Below, piece by piece: positions 9,175-18,095 of a stretch of DNA of 64,000 nucleotides. The translations under genes and the position numbers were made by a program. Numbering within the stretch: position 1 is the first letter of the stretch; every line of letters begins with the position of its first letter. The notes beneath the pieces are model-generated. The model did no database searches. It had not been told where the DNA came from and saw nothing but the letters and a program-made list of their open reading frames with translations. Origin of the DNA: an uncultured Dorea sp. (lineage in GTDB: Bacteria; Bacillota; Clostridia; Lachnospirales; Lachnospiraceae); contig CAJURK010000009.1 of NCBI GenBank assembly GCA_910588745.1, positions 1-64,000 of the forward strand, written 5' to 3'.

Positions 9175-9624
9175 TTACGCCTCTTCCCTTACCACGACCT
9201 TAAGCTCGGCCGTAACCTTCGGATGAAGCTTAACCGGAACATTGTGAATGCCGAGGTTCTTAATTTGCTCTTTTAACTGTATCTTCTTCTTATCGATCTT
9301 AAGCCCGAGCTGCTCTTCTGCCGCCGCCGCTATCTCCTTTGAAGAAACAGAGCCAAACGCCTTACCGCCCTCTCCGGTCTTCATAGATAATTCGACCTGT
9401 CCTGCTTTCAGCTTCTCGCCAAGCGCCTTTGCCGCTTCTAAGTTCTCCTGGGCAATCTTATCCTCATTGGCCTTCTGAAGCTTTAAATCATTCATATTCT
9501 TATTATTGGCCTCAGTGCCTTTTCCGGTTTTAATTAGAAAATTTCTTGCGTATCCGTCGTTAACATTCACAATCTCGCCCTTTTTCCCCAGGGATTTTAC
9601 ATCTTCTAATAGAATAATTTTCAT
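9175..9624 (-). CDS. rplI: 50S ribosomal protein L9
   Basis: This 149-aa protein has the N-terminal RNA-binding domain (MKIILLEDVKSLGKKGEIV, then a GYARNFLI signature). The long connecting helix and C-terminal domain follow (IHNVPVKLHPKVTAELKV). A 7-codon longer form from 9645 is possible. The ATG at 9624 is preferred because AAGGAG lies 8 bases before it and it matches the family start. The start is one base after the gdpP stop, implying translational coupling. Confidence 0.97.
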   Translation of the reverse strand: MKIILLEDVKSLGKKGEIVNVNDGYARNFLIKTGKGTEANNKNMNDLKLQKANEDKIAQENLEAAKALGEKLKAGQVELSMKTGEGGKAFGSVSSKEIAAAAEEQLGLKIDKKKIQLKEQIKNLGIHNVPVKLHPKVTAELKVVVREEA

Positions 9625-9625
9625 C

Positions 9626-11680
9626 TTATATATCTCCTTCTTCAATCATCTTGTCAATCTGCGCCTTAATATTATAAACCACTTCGCTCACATCCGTGTG
9701 GTCAAACTGCGCGCCTGCCATGTTCATATGTCCGCCGCCGCCCAATTTCTCCATAAGTACCTGTACGTTCACCTCGTCAATCGAGCGGGCGCTTACATAA
9801 CATCTCCCATTATATATGGTAATAACGAAGGCGGCGCGGATACCGTCGATATCCAACAGCTCATTGGCCGCCTGGGCGCCGATAATCGTTGGACTGTCCA
9901 CCTTGAGATTCTCGCCTCTTGCAATGGCAAACTGCCGCCGGTAAACTTCCGCGTTGCTGATAATCGACGCCTTAGCGCGGTAAGAATCCATGTCGTCCCT
10001 GAAAATCTTACGGACATAAGGAATATCCGCTCCGCATCTTCGCAAAAACGCCGCCGCCTCAAAAGTCCTTACGCCAGTCCGGTTTGTAAAGTTATTGGTA
10101 TCTACCAGCATACCCGCAAACATACTGCTGGCTTCCATCGCCGGAAGCTTAATATCTTCCGCAATATACTGCAGAATCTCAGAAACCATCTCACAGGCAG
10201 ACGAAGCATATGGCTCAATATAGGAAAGCCTGGCATTATCAATGTTGTCGCTCCCCTGTCTGTGGTGATCCAGTACCACAATATTCTTCGTCATAAGCAG
10301 AAGCTCCGGGCATTCTGTCATCTGCGGACGGTTGGTATCCACCACTACCACCATCGAATTCTCATTGGCCATTTCTCTGGCTTCCCCCGAAGTAACAAAC
10401 ATATCCTCCGGATAATCCTCGTTTCTCACATAATCCTCATGGAGGGAACGCACTGCCATCGCAGGCTCATTCAAAACAATGTGCGCCGTCTTACCCACAG
10501 AAACCGCCGCCCGATAAATACCAATCGACGCTCCCAGAGAATCCACGTCGGTCATCTTATGGCCCATAACCAGAATATAATCGCTGGTCATCATATATTC
10601 TCTGAGCGCTTCAGCCTTCACGCGGGCCTTGACGCGGGTATTCTTAGACGTCATCTCCCGTTTGCCGCCGTAATAAGTGATACCGCTGCAATCCTTGATA
10701 ACTGCCTGGTCGCCGCCTCTTGCAAGCGCCTGGTCAATGGCGATCCGGGCATAGCTATAACTCTGGCTGTAGCCTTCCCTGCTGATTCCTAAGCCGATGC
10801 CCAGCGTTACCGGGATTGCATTTCCTACATTTACAGATTTTACATCTTCCAGAATAGAAAATCGATCCTCCTCTAACAGCTTAAAATTCTCTTTGGCAAG
10901 CACGATAAAATATTTGTCCGTCTCTACCTTTTTGACAATTCCGTTTACCTTCGCGAAATACTGGTTAATCTTACGGTCAATCAGCGCAAGGAGAAGGCTC
11001 TGCCTTACTTCCTCTATACTCTCGATCACTTCGTCATAATTATCAATGTAAATAAGGCCTGCAACCAAGCGCTGCTCTTCATTTGCCTGAATATACTCAT
11101 TCAGTTCCGTTACATCCTCCAGATAGACCGCGATCAAGTATTCGGATTCTACCGGAATAGCTATCGTCGTTTGAATCCCGCCAGCCTCCCGAACCGGAAT
11201 CCTCCTAAGCTTCGCCACATATTCCCGCTCTTCAAACGTAAGCTCCACTTGGGTCTGCTGCCCCTCTTCTTTCGGAAAAATGCCCCGGTTAATTTCCCGC
11301 ATATACCGCGACAAGCTCGCGTCCAGCCTGCTTCCTCCTCCAAGAATCGCCTCAAGCTCATCGTTCATCCAAAGAATTTTTCCATTTTCCAGCAAAATGG
11401 CATAAGGAATCTCCAATTCCTTTAAAAGCCTATTCTGCATAGCGCCATACTGAGTCGCAAACTCGACCAGCGCACGCATCAGCGTGGACTTATTATAGTA
11501 ATACAGCATGCCCGTAATCGCAATATAAAATACTAGGCAAACCGCCATCACAAGCCCTGCCTTATGATCTGTATAATAAATCCATCCAGTCATAGCAATC
11601 AAAACAGCCGACATGGCTACAGGCCACTGCATATATAGCTTTAACGTCCCTTTCAGGTGTATGCCCTGCTTCTCACTCAT
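9626..11680 (-). CDS. gdpP: Cyclic-di-AMP phosphodiesterase GdpP (YybT)
   Basis: This 684-aa membrane enzyme hydrolyses c-di-AMP to pApA. It has two transmembrane helices at about 14-60, a PAS-like domain, a degenerate GGDEF-like domain (about 170-300), then a DHH-DHHA1 phosphodiesterase. The DHH motifs are intact: GHKMTDVDSLGA, VVVVDTNRP, LDHHRQG, and the DHHA1 signature LGGGGHMNMAGA. It is first in the gdpP-rplI-dnaB operon. The window also encodes a KtrA-type potassium gate, a known c-di-AMP receptor class, so the second messenger is probably used here. Confidence 0.96.
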   Translation of the reverse strand: MSEKQGIHLKGTLKLYMQWPVAMSAVLIAMTGWIYYTDHKAGLVMAVCLVFYIAITGMLYYYNKSTLMRALVEFATQYGAMQNRLLKELEIPYAILLENGKILWMNDELEAILGGGSRLDASLSRYMREINRGIFPKEEGQQTQVELTFEEREYVAKLRRIPVREAGGIQTTIAIPVESEYLIAVYLEDVTELNEYIQANEEQRLVAGLIYIDNYDEVIESIEEVRQSLLLALIDRKINQYFAKVNGIVKKVETDKYFIVLAKENFKLLEEDRFSILEDVKSVNVGNAIPVTLGIGLGISREGYSQSYSYARIAIDQALARGGDQAVIKDCSGITYYGGKREMTSKNTRVKARVKAEALREYMMTSDYILVMGHKMTDVDSLGASIGIYRAAVSVGKTAHIVLNEPAMAVRSLHEDYVRNEDYPEDMFVTSGEAREMANENSMVVVVDTNRPQMTECPELLLMTKNIVVLDHHRQGSDNIDNARLSYIEPYASSACEMVSEILQYIAEDIKLPAMEASSMFAGMLVDTNNFTNRTGVRTFEAAAFLRRCGADIPYVRKIFRDDMDSYRAKASIISNAEVYRRQFAIARGENLKVDSPTIIGAQAANELLDIDGIRAAFVITIYNGRCYVSARSIDEVNVQVLMEKLGGGGHMNMAGAQFDHTDVSEVVYNIKAQIDKMIEEGDI

Positions 11681-11825
11681 AATCGCTCCTCCACTGCGCT
11701 CACACTTACTTCGGGAACCGCGCTCCCGCCCGCGCTCGCCGCCATGCGTCCATTATACTACCTTTTCACCAGAAAGGGAAGATAATAAATTTTTCGTTCC
11801 ATGCACGAACCTGCAAACAGCAACA

Positions 11826-11848
11826 AGGCGCTGCTTATACTGCAGCGC
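11826..11848 (-). terminator. Hairpin downstream of galE
   Basis: The perfect 8-bp stem GGCGCTGC/GCAGCGCC with a 7-base loop lies 22 bases after the galE stop. The following T tract on the minus strand is weak, so efficiency is uncertain. The rest of the 190-bp gap to gdpP shows nothing else I can name. Confidence 0.55.
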
Positions 11849-11869
11849 CCCCAATCTTTTATTCGTATA

Positions 11870-12886
11870 TTATGCTCCATAACCATTCGGGTTCTGAGAC
11901 TGCCACTTCCAAGAGTCCGCACACATTTCATCCAGTCCCCTCTCTGCTTTCCAGCCAAGCGTCTCTGCAGCCTTCGCCGGATCCGCATAACACATGGCGA
12001 TGTCCCCTTCACGTCTCGGCTGAATCTCATAAGGAATGTCCTTTCCGCATGCCTTAGAAAATGCCTTAACCATATCAAGTACCGAATATCCAACGCCTGT
12101 TCCCAAATTAATAATGTCAAGCCCAGGATTCTTAAAAATATAATTAATCGCTTTTACATGGCCGATCGCTAAGTCTACCACATGGATATAGTCTCTTACT
12201 CCGGTTCCGTCCGGCGTATCATAATCATCTCCGAACACACCCAGCTTCTCACGCTTACCTACTGCCACCTGGGAAATGTACGGCATCAGATTATTCGGAA
12301 TCCCCTTCGGATCCTCTCCAATACGCCCGCTCTCATGCGCGCCTACCGGATTGAAATAGCGAAGCAGAATCACGTTCCATTCCGGATGTGCTTTCTGTAG
12401 GTCTGACATAATCTGCTCCATCATGGACTTCGTCCATCCGTACGGATTCGTACACTGTCCTTTCGGACACTCTTCGGTAATTGGAATTACTTCCGGATCT
12501 CCGTATACCGTAGCAGAAGAGCTGAATACAATATTCTTTGTTCCCACCTCATTCATTACCTTAAGGAGGGTCAGTGTCCCGGTGATATTATTGTGGTAAT
12601 ACTCCAGCGGCTTTTTAACGGATTCTCCGACTGCCTTCAATGCCGCGCAGTGAATAACCGCGTCAATCTTCTCGGTCTCAAATACGCCGCGAAGCTTATC
12701 CTCATCCAAAATATCCCCCTCATAGAACGAAATCTTCTTTCCTGTCAGTTCCTCTACCCTGCGCAGCGATTCCTTAGAAGAATTGTACAAATTGTCGTAC
12801 ACTACAACCTCATAACCTTCATTCAGCAACTCCAGAGCCGTGTGGCTACCAATATAGCCGGCTCCTCCTGTAATCAAAACAGCCAT
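11870..12886 (-). CDS. galE: UDP-glucose 4-epimerase GalE
   Basis: This 338-aa short-chain dehydrogenase interconverts UDP-glucose and UDP-galactose for the Leloir pathway and surface polysaccharides. The N-terminal NAD-binding GGAGYIGSH and the SSSATVYG segment are present. The catalytic Tyr and Lys are in NPYGWTKSMME. The substrate-binding YFNPVGAHESG and TGVRDYIHVVDLA follow. The length is standard. It lies 88 bp downstream of a sugar nucleotidyltransferase gene in the same orientation, which fits a nucleotide-sugar supply pair. Confidence 0.97.
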   Translation of the reverse strand: MAVLITGGAGYIGSHTALELLNEGYEVVVYDNLYNSSKESLRRVEELTGKKISFYEGDILDEDKLRGVFETEKIDAVIHCAALKAVGESVKKPLEYYHNNITGTLTLLKVMNEVGTKNIVFSSSATVYGDPEVIPITEECPKGQCTNPYGWTKSMMEQIMSDLQKAHPEWNVILLRYFNPVGAHESGRIGEDPKGIPNNLMPYISQVAVGKREKLGVFGDDYDTPDGTGVRDYIHVVDLAIGHVKAINYIFKNPGLDIINLGTGVGYSVLDMVKAFSKACGKDIPYEIQPRREGDIAMCYADPAKAAETLGWKAERGLDEMCADSWKWQSQNPNGYGA

Positions 12887-12974
12887 TGTATCCTGCCTCC
12901 TTATACATAAATACTATATCTTCCTATAAGAATATATCACTTTTACCAAGCTGAATCAACCTGCTTGCCTCTTT

Positions 12975-13895
12975 TTACTTCCACAGATGCTGAGGATAGA
13001 CGCCTTCTTCTTTCATCCTCTGAAGAGCCGAAGACACCATCGGCTTATCTTCCTTGTAGGTAATCCCATACCATTTATCGTGGGATTTCAGCACTGTCAC
13101 CGACGCCTTATCTTCTTCGACCAGCCTGCTTACCACTGCCGGAAGGAAATACTCGCATTTCTTAGGATTGTTCTTGATTCCCTCATCCAGGAACGCCGGG
13201 AACCCGTCGCGGATCTCTTCCAGGATACTTCTGGTAAATCCCCACATATTCAGTGAAACAATCGTTTCCGCCGGAAGGCTTGTCCAGGTCTGCCCGTCAT
13301 CCTCTGAAAATGCAATTCCATCCTCCCGCTTCTCAATCCGGGTTCTTTCCGTAACGGAAACCAACTCTTTCTTCTCATTTGTAACACAAACGCCTCTGGA
13401 TACATATCCATTATCCGTCATCGTATTGCCCAGCAGATATCCTACCATGGTATAACGGTACTTATCGTCATCCTCATGCGCAGTCAGATAATCATAAATA
13501 AGCCGGAACGCCTCTACCCCGTAATAATCATCGGCGTTGATCACCGCAAAAGGGCCGTCAACCTGGTCAATGCAGCTCAATACCGCGTGAGCCGTCCCCC
13601 AGGGCTTCACTCTTCCCTCCGGGATCCGATACCCCGCCGGAAGGTTGTCTAATCTTTGATAGGCGTAGCTTACCTCCATGTATTCAGATACCCGGTCGCC
13701 GATCGCAGCGCGGAAGTCCGCTTCATTCTCCTCCTTAATAATGAAAACAGCCTTTTCAAATCCCGCCCTTTTCGCATCGTACATGGAAAAGTCCATAATG
13801 ATATGTCCGTCCTCATCCACCGGGTCAATCTGCTTGAGCCCTCCATACCTGCTTCCCATACCTGCCGCCATAATTACTAATACTGGTTTGTTCAT
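12975..13895 (-). CDS. Sugar-phosphate nucleotidyltransferase family protein
   Basis: This 306-aa GT-A-fold NTP transferase has the N-terminal nucleotide loop MAAGMGSRYGGLKQ. INADDYYG supplies the metal-binding aspartates, and GTAHAVLSC is typical of hexose-1-phosphate uridylyl- or thymidylyltransferases. It is shorter and different at the C-terminus from canonical GalU, so the sugar and nucleotide are not assigned. Adjacent galE suggests UDP-sugar metabolism. A good AGGAGG-like site precedes the start. Confidence 0.88.
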   Translation of the reverse strand: MNKPVLVIMAAGMGSRYGGLKQIDPVDEDGHIIMDFSMYDAKRAGFEKAVFIIKEENEADFRAAIGDRVSEYMEVSYAYQRLDNLPAGYRIPEGRVKPWGTAHAVLSCIDQVDGPFAVINADDYYGVEAFRLIYDYLTAHEDDDKYRYTMVGYLLGNTMTDNGYVSRGVCVTNEKKELVSVTERTRIEKREDGIAFSEDDGQTWTSLPAETIVSLNMWGFTRSILEEIRDGFPAFLDEGIKNNPKKCEYFLPAVVSRLVEEDKASVTVLKSHDKWYGITYKEDKPMVSSALQRMKEEGVYPQHLWK

Positions 13896-14039
13896 ACAAT
13901 CATCCTCCTCATATATGTCCTGCTCCGGCCATTACCGCCGGGCTTGCAGCCACAATCCTTTCTTCTGATACCAAACCCCCGTTCCCGCATATGTTGTCAA
14001 TTCTGCCGCTTACACGTCGAATATGTCCCCGCGTACGGC

Positions 14040-15218
14040 CTATCCCTGCAGAACCCGCGCAAGGATCTCCATACCCTTATCTATCTCCTCATAATTGATC
14101 ACAAGCGGCGGAAGAAAGCGAAGCTTCGTCTTGGCTGTCAACACCAGCAGTCCCTCTTCCACGCATTTTCCCGCTGTCTCTCCTGCCGTCAGGCCCTCTT
14201 CCAATTCCGCGCCCAGCATAAGGCCAAGACCGGTAACCGACTTGATCTGCGGAATCTCTAACAGCTTTTTCTTCATATATTCTGATTTATTCCTAATCTC
14301 TTCAAGGAATTCCGGCTTCATCACCCGATCCAGCACATAAGCCGCGCCTGCGCAGGCCACCGGATTCCCCCCGAATGTGGAGCCATGCTGGCCGAATCCT
14401 AATACGTCCGCCGTCTTTTCATTCATCATCACCGCGCCAAGCGGAAGGCCTCCGCCGATGCCTTTTGCCATAGAAACTACATCCGGCTTCACGCCGAACT
14501 GCTCATAGCATAAGAACGTTCCCGTACGGCCAATCCCGGTCTGAACCTCGTCAACAGCAAAAACCAGATCCTTCTCCTCACAGATCCGCGCAACCTCCCT
14601 GACAAATTCCGCGTCCACCGGAACGACTCCGCCTTCTCCCTGGATCAGTTCGATCATAATTCCGCAGACTGTTTCATCTACCGCGTCCCGCAAACCCTCG
14701 ATATCTCCTGCTTCCACAAACCGGAACCCCTCCGTAAACGGGAAGAAGAACTGGTGAAAAGAATCCTGCCCGGTGGCTGACAGCGTCGTAATCGTGCGCC
14801 CGTGGAAAGAGTTCCGGAGGGTAATCACCGTATTGCACCGCGCCCCATGCTTTTCCATCCCATACTTCCTTGCAACTTTTAAAGCTCCCTCATTAGCCTC
14901 CGCGCCGGAATTTCCAAAAAACACTTTAGAAAATCCTGTATATTCACACAGCCTTTCGGCAACCTCCACATCCGGCTGCGTACTGTAAAGGTTAGAAACA
15001 TGCTGCAGCCTGCGGGCCTGCGCCGCCACTGCGTCCGCCCAACCCGCGTCCGCATATCCAAGGCTGTTCACGCCGATACCGCTGGTAAAATCAATATATT
15101 CCTTTCCTTCCGGGTCTTTGGCAACCGCTCCCTTTCCCTCCACAAGAGCTACCGGAAACCGCTTATACGTATTCGCAATATATTTACTGTCTTTCTTTTG
15201 AATATCCATTGAATTCAT
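14040..15218 (-). CDS. argD: Acetylornithine/succinyldiaminopimelate-type aminotransferase
   Basis: This 392-aa class III PLP aminotransferase probably converts N-acetylglutamate semialdehyde to N-acetylornithine in arginine synthesis. Features are the FTSGIGVNSLGY and FGNSGAEANEGALK segments, AVDEVQTGIGRTG for cofactor contact, and the Schiff-base lysine in SMAKGIGGGLPLGA. The start at 15218 has GGGAGG 8 bases upstream. A second ATG two codons later is less well placed. No other arg gene is in the window, so ornithine-type family members remain possible. Confidence 0.9.
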   Translation of the reverse strand: MNSMDIQKKDSKYIANTYKRFPVALVEGKGAVAKDPEGKEYIDFTSGIGVNSLGYADAGWADAVAAQARRLQHVSNLYSTQPDVEVAERLCEYTGFSKVFFGNSGAEANEGALKVARKYGMEKHGARCNTVITLRNSFHGRTITTLSATGQDSFHQFFFPFTEGFRFVEAGDIEGLRDAVDETVCGIMIELIQGEGGVVPVDAEFVREVARICEEKDLVFAVDEVQTGIGRTGTFLCYEQFGVKPDVVSMAKGIGGGLPLGAVMMNEKTADVLGFGQHGSTFGGNPVACAGAAYVLDRVMKPEFLEEIRNKSEYMKKKLLEIPQIKSVTGLGLMLGAELEEGLTAGETAGKCVEEGLLVLTAKTKLRFLPPLVINYEEIDKGMEILARVLQG

Positions 15219-15343
15219 CTTGCATACCTCCCTGCTTACCTGAAATTATAGCACGTACGGTATAACCTATCAAGCACACATCGGATTTATAATTTGCACA
15301 ATAGTTTGGGAATAACAGCAGTTCTCCATTCGCGATAACTTTT

Positions 15344-15444
15344 AATGGGGCTATCGGAAAACGCCATTTGCTCAATATATTGTTTACCCGGTTCAAGAGT
15401 ACAACAAAATATCGCAAACAAACTGCATTCCCCGCAGCCCCATT
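15344..15444. repeat. Palindromic dispersed element, copy C
   Basis: The outer arms are AATGGGGCTATCGG and CCCGCAGCCCCATT, and the inner partial arms CAATATATTG and CAAAATATCG flank a short centre. It lies 39 bp past the stop of the charged hypothetical gene and upstream of argD. It shares boxes with copies A, B and D. The rest of 15219-15483 shows only a presumed argD promoter region. Confidence 0.75.
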
Positions 15445-15483
15445 CATCTGCATCGACTGATTTTCATATCAAAATAAAATTCA

Positions 15484-16383
15484 TCATCCTTCTCCGCCGG
15501 CTTTCACATCCAGCGTCTGCCTGATAGAAATGATCTCCGTCTGGTTCTCCTTATACGCGGCCTGCGCTCTGGCCCGCTTCACTTTCATAGCTTCCGGAGT
15601 CGCCTCCGCCTCCATGCGGGTCATCTCCTGTTCATTCCGAATCGTTCTCTTGGCCAGTTCCAGCGCCGCCTGGTCTTTCAGCATCCTCTCGGCTTCCGTC
15701 TCTTTCTCTTCTCCGGCCGTCTCCTTAAGATCTATATCCCCGTCTTCCTCCGCTTCGGTCTTTTCGGTCTCCTCTGCCGGCTCCTCAATGCCAAGCTCTG
15801 CTTCTTTCGCTTCTTCCAGATCTTTCTCCGCCTTTGCCTTTTCGGCTTCTGTCGGAAGCTTTGCATATCTGCCGCTTTCTACGAATTCTTTTGTGGATGT
15901 TTCAAGCGCCATATGCTTGTAATGCTCCTGCATAATCAGTTCAAACTTCTTCTCTTCCGGAATAGCAGGATTATTTTTAATGTTGTTGACCGCGCTTAAA
16001 GACGTAGCCGTATGCGCCATCCTGACGCGCTGGGCTTCTTCCTTGGTCTTACATCTTTTCAGCTCTTTCTCATAATTTTCCCGCTCCGCTTCCATAGATT
16101 TTATCTTCTGATATTTCTGCGGATCCGTCTTCTGCAGGTAATCCATCTCCTCTGCCGTCAGCTTCTTTCCGCTCTGCAGTTTTAAGTCAATCTGCGCAGA
16201 AAGCTTAGATGAACCGTCCTGCCTGGACTTGCGGATCTCTTCCGCCTGCTGTCTTATCGGGTCGTTCAGCTTCGTACTGCCGTCCGCGGTAAAATCACCC
16301 GTGTTTTTCTTCCTCTGCCACTTCATCTGCATTTCCATATTCTTTGTAAAATTGCCCATATTCTGAACCGTAAAGAAATTCAT
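15484..16383 (-). CDS. Uncharacterised highly charged helical protein
   Basis: This 299-aa protein is not recognised. It is mostly charged and helical, with long runs rich in E, K, A and R, a strongly acidic Glu-rich segment at about 195-235, and no membrane segment or signal. The N-terminus MNFFTVQNMGNFTKNMEM carries a short hydrophobic, Asn-rich stretch. AAAGGAGG 8 bases upstream selects the ATG at 16383 over an upstream start at 16425. It appears monocistronic between a bidirectional terminator and element copy C. It could be a coiled-coil structural or sporulation protein, but this is not shown. Confidence 0.7.
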   Translation of the reverse strand: MNFFTVQNMGNFTKNMEMQMKWQRKKNTGDFTADGSTKLNDPIRQQAEEIRKSRQDGSSKLSAQIDLKLQSGKKLTAEEMDYLQKTDPQKYQKIKSMEAERENYEKELKRCKTKEEAQRVRMAHTATSLSAVNNIKNNPAIPEEKKFELIMQEHYKHMALETSTKEFVESGRYAKLPTEAEKAKAEKDLEEAKEAELGIEEPAEETEKTEAEEDGDIDLKETAGEEKETEAERMLKDQAALELAKRTIRNEQEMTRMEAEATPEAMKVKRARAQAAYKENQTEIISIRQTLDVKAGGEG

Positions 16384-16476
16384 CCGTACCGCCTCCTTTT
16401 CCTTACTGCCGCTCCGTTCAATCAATGCTTATATAATAATATCGGCAGACATAGAAAATAAATAACCTAGTGCGAG

Positions 16477-16518
16477 AATAAAAAGCCCCTGGATATCGCG
16501 TCCAGCGGCTTTTTATTC
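16477..16518. terminator. Bidirectional rho-independent terminator after rpsR
   Basis: The stem GCC-CTGGA/TCCAG-GGC is flanked by A-rich and T-rich tracts on both sides, 24 bp beyond the rpsR stop. Confidence 0.85.
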
Positions 16519-16541
16519 TAATACTTTATTCTGTCTGTCAC

Positions 16542-16808
16542 TTACTCCTGAACATACGGCATCAATGCAATATGTCTTGCTCTCTTAATAGCAACGGTCA
16601 GCGCTCTCTGATGCTTTGCGCAGTTTCCGGTGATTCTTCTCGGAAGAATCTTACCTCTCTCAGAGATATACTTTCTCAGCTTTGCTACATCTTTATAATC
16701 GATCTCGTTATTCTCTTTGCCACAGAATACACATACTTTTTTTCTTCTGCGTCCGCCGCCTCTTCTCTTGAAGCCGCCTTCCGGACGATTGCCTTTATCG
16801 TAAGCCAT
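16542..16808 (-). CDS. rpsR: 30S ribosomal protein S18
   Basis: This 88-aa protein binds 16S rRNA with S6. The basic N-terminal tract GGRRRKK leads to a cysteine-containing CVFCGKEN and a later GNC, the zinc-ribbon-like variant of S18. The core LRKYISERGKILPRRITG and QRALTVAIKRARHIALMP are characteristic. The ATG at 16808 has GGAGGG upstream and fits the family. A 19-codon longer frame exists but has no support. It is last in rpsF-ssb-rpsR. Confidence 0.97.
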   Translation of the reverse strand: MAYDKGNRPEGGFKRRGGGRRRKKVCVFCGKENNEIDYKDVAKLRKYISERGKILPRRITGNCAKHQRALTVAIKRARHIALMPYVQE

Positions 16809-16937
16809 GATGCTTTCCCTCCTAAAAATACTTTTTCTAAGGAAGTCCTGCGCGGTTAAGCTCAAAAATACCCCGCTAAGCTCCGCAGAACCAACTTCGT
16901 GCTAAGCTCATGCTTCGTCTTGCATTCACTAAGCACC

Positions 16938-17393
16938 CTAATTGAATGGTAATTCTTCATCTATTCCATCCGGAATATTCATGAAGCCGTCGCCGGCTGG
17001 TGCGCTTGGCGCCGGTGCGGGAGCTGCCTGATAACCGCTGCCCATGCTCATATGCGACTCGCTTGCCGCCTTGCTCTCTGCAAATTCCTGATCCTCTACT
17101 ACCACATCGGTCGTATAGACTTTCTGGCCGTCCCTGTTGGTATAGCTTCCAGTCTGAATTCGTCCTGTTACAACAACTTTCAGTCCCTGGCGCAGATATT
17201 TCTCCGCAAACTCAGCGCTTCTTCCAAATGCCACGCAGCCGATAAAGTCCGCACTCTGCTCGCCGTCGCCGTTGCGGCGGAACCTTCTGTCAACCGCAAG
17301 CGTATATCTTGCAACTGCAGTCGCGCTTTCTCCCGCAGAATATCGAACCTCCGGATCTCTGGTCAGGCGTCCCATCAAAATTACTTTATTCAT
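16938..17393 (-). CDS. ssb: Single-stranded DNA-binding protein
   Basis: This 151-aa SSB has an N-terminal OB fold (about 1-105, MNKVILMGRLTRDPEVRYS, and GRIQTGSYTNRDGQKVYTT). A Gly/Ala/Pro-rich linker follows, then the conserved acidic tip ending EELPF near the C-terminus, which recruits replication and repair partners. It sits between rpsF and rpsR, the conserved bacterial arrangement. Confidence 0.97.
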   Translation of the reverse strand: MNKVILMGRLTRDPEVRYSAGESATAVARYTLAVDRRFRRNGDGEQSADFIGCVAFGRSAEFAEKYLRQGLKVVVTGRIQTGSYTNRDGQKVYTTDVVVEDQEFAESKAASESHMSMGSGYQAAPAPAPSAPAGDGFMNIPDGIDEELPFN

Positions 17394-17411
17394 TCTTTTC
17401 CCTCTCTTCTT

Positions 17412-17699
17412 CTATGCCTCGTCTTTCACGCATAAATATCTGAGCACGTTGTCCATAATGCGAATTCTCTCTTCTACATCGCCTGGAACTGATGCGTCAG
17501 ATTCGAAGTGGATGAAGTAATAGTATGCTTCTTTCATCTTCTGAATTTCGTAAGCTAATCTTCTCTTACCCCATTCATCAACGTCCGTCACATTGCCACC
17601 GAAACGGGTGATTAAAGCTTTTACCTTCTCGATAACCTGTGTTCTCTCGTCGTCTTCGATTTTTGCATTGACTACAACAGTTAACTCATACTTATTCAT
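17412..17699 (-). CDS. rpsF: 30S ribosomal protein S6
   Basis: This 95-aa ribosomal protein partners S18. The MNKYELTVVVNAKIEDDER start, WGKRRLAYEIQKMKEAYY and the closing ending are typical. A GGAGG site precedes the ATG. It is first in rpsF-ssb-rpsR, and its leader carries two hairpins that could be the autoregulatory S6:S18 site. Confidence 0.97.
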   Translation of the reverse strand: MNKYELTVVVNAKIEDDERTQVIEKVKALITRFGGNVTDVDEWGKRRLAYEIQKMKEAYYYFIHFESDASVPGDVEERIRIMDNVLRYLCVKDEA

Positions 17700-17771
17700 G
17701 TAGTTTGCACCTCCTTCTGGTCTTTTGGCCCCTGCTTCTACCCAGGAGCAAGGAATTACCCAACCGGGTAA
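17700..17771 (-). promoter_or_regulatory. Structured rpsF leader, candidate S6:S18 autoregulatory element
   Basis: Two hairpins are visible in the 5' leader. One at 17728-17749 has a 7-bp stem (GCTCCTG with CAGGGGC, one G-U) and an 8-base loop. The other at 17757-17770 is TACCC-GGTT-GGGTA. S6:S18 complexes are known to bind leader RNA of this operon in many bacteria. I did not confirm the conserved bulge, so the assignment is tentative. Confidence 0.35.
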
Positions 17772-17894
17772 AACAATATATCACAATTCGATATGATACC
17801 ATAAATCCCCGGCTCACGCAAGCATTTTCACGAAGAATTTCTTAGGATGGATTCTTAGAAGCGGAGTCCGCAGCTCCCATTCGAGAAGCAGATT

Positions 17895-18083
17895 TTAAAT
17901 GGATTTTCGAAGCCCTTTTGTGTTCTTTTCCACCAGTTTCCTGGCAACCATGATCTGATGTCCGCAACCCATGCATTTTAACCGGAAGTCCGCTCCTACC
18001 CGCAGAATCTTCCACTCAAAACTTCCGCAGGGATGCTTCTTTTTCAGCCTTACAATATCTCCAACTTCATACGTATATGCCAT
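17895..18083 (-). CDS. DUF951 family protein
   Basis: This 62-aa small basic protein is of the DUF951 (YyzM-like) family, found upstream of rpsF in many Firmicutes. Recognisable segments are VGDIVRLKKKHPCG and WKILRVGADFRLKCMGCGH. The CMGCGH pair with the earlier HPCG suggests metal or nucleic-acid binding, but function is unknown. It is 12 bp after the sortase gene and upstream of rpsF. Confidence 0.92.
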   Translation of the reverse strand: MAYTYEVGDIVRLKKKHPCGSFEWKILRVGADFRLKCMGCGHQIMVARKLVEKNTKGLRKSI

Positions 18084-18095
18084 ATCCGGCCTCCT

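Noticed and set aside
9506..10792. Long open frame on the plus strand opposite gdpP (428 codons)
   Set aside because: It is antisense to a strongly conserved gene, has no ribosome site or family motif, and its composition is what GC-rich codons give on the opposite strand.
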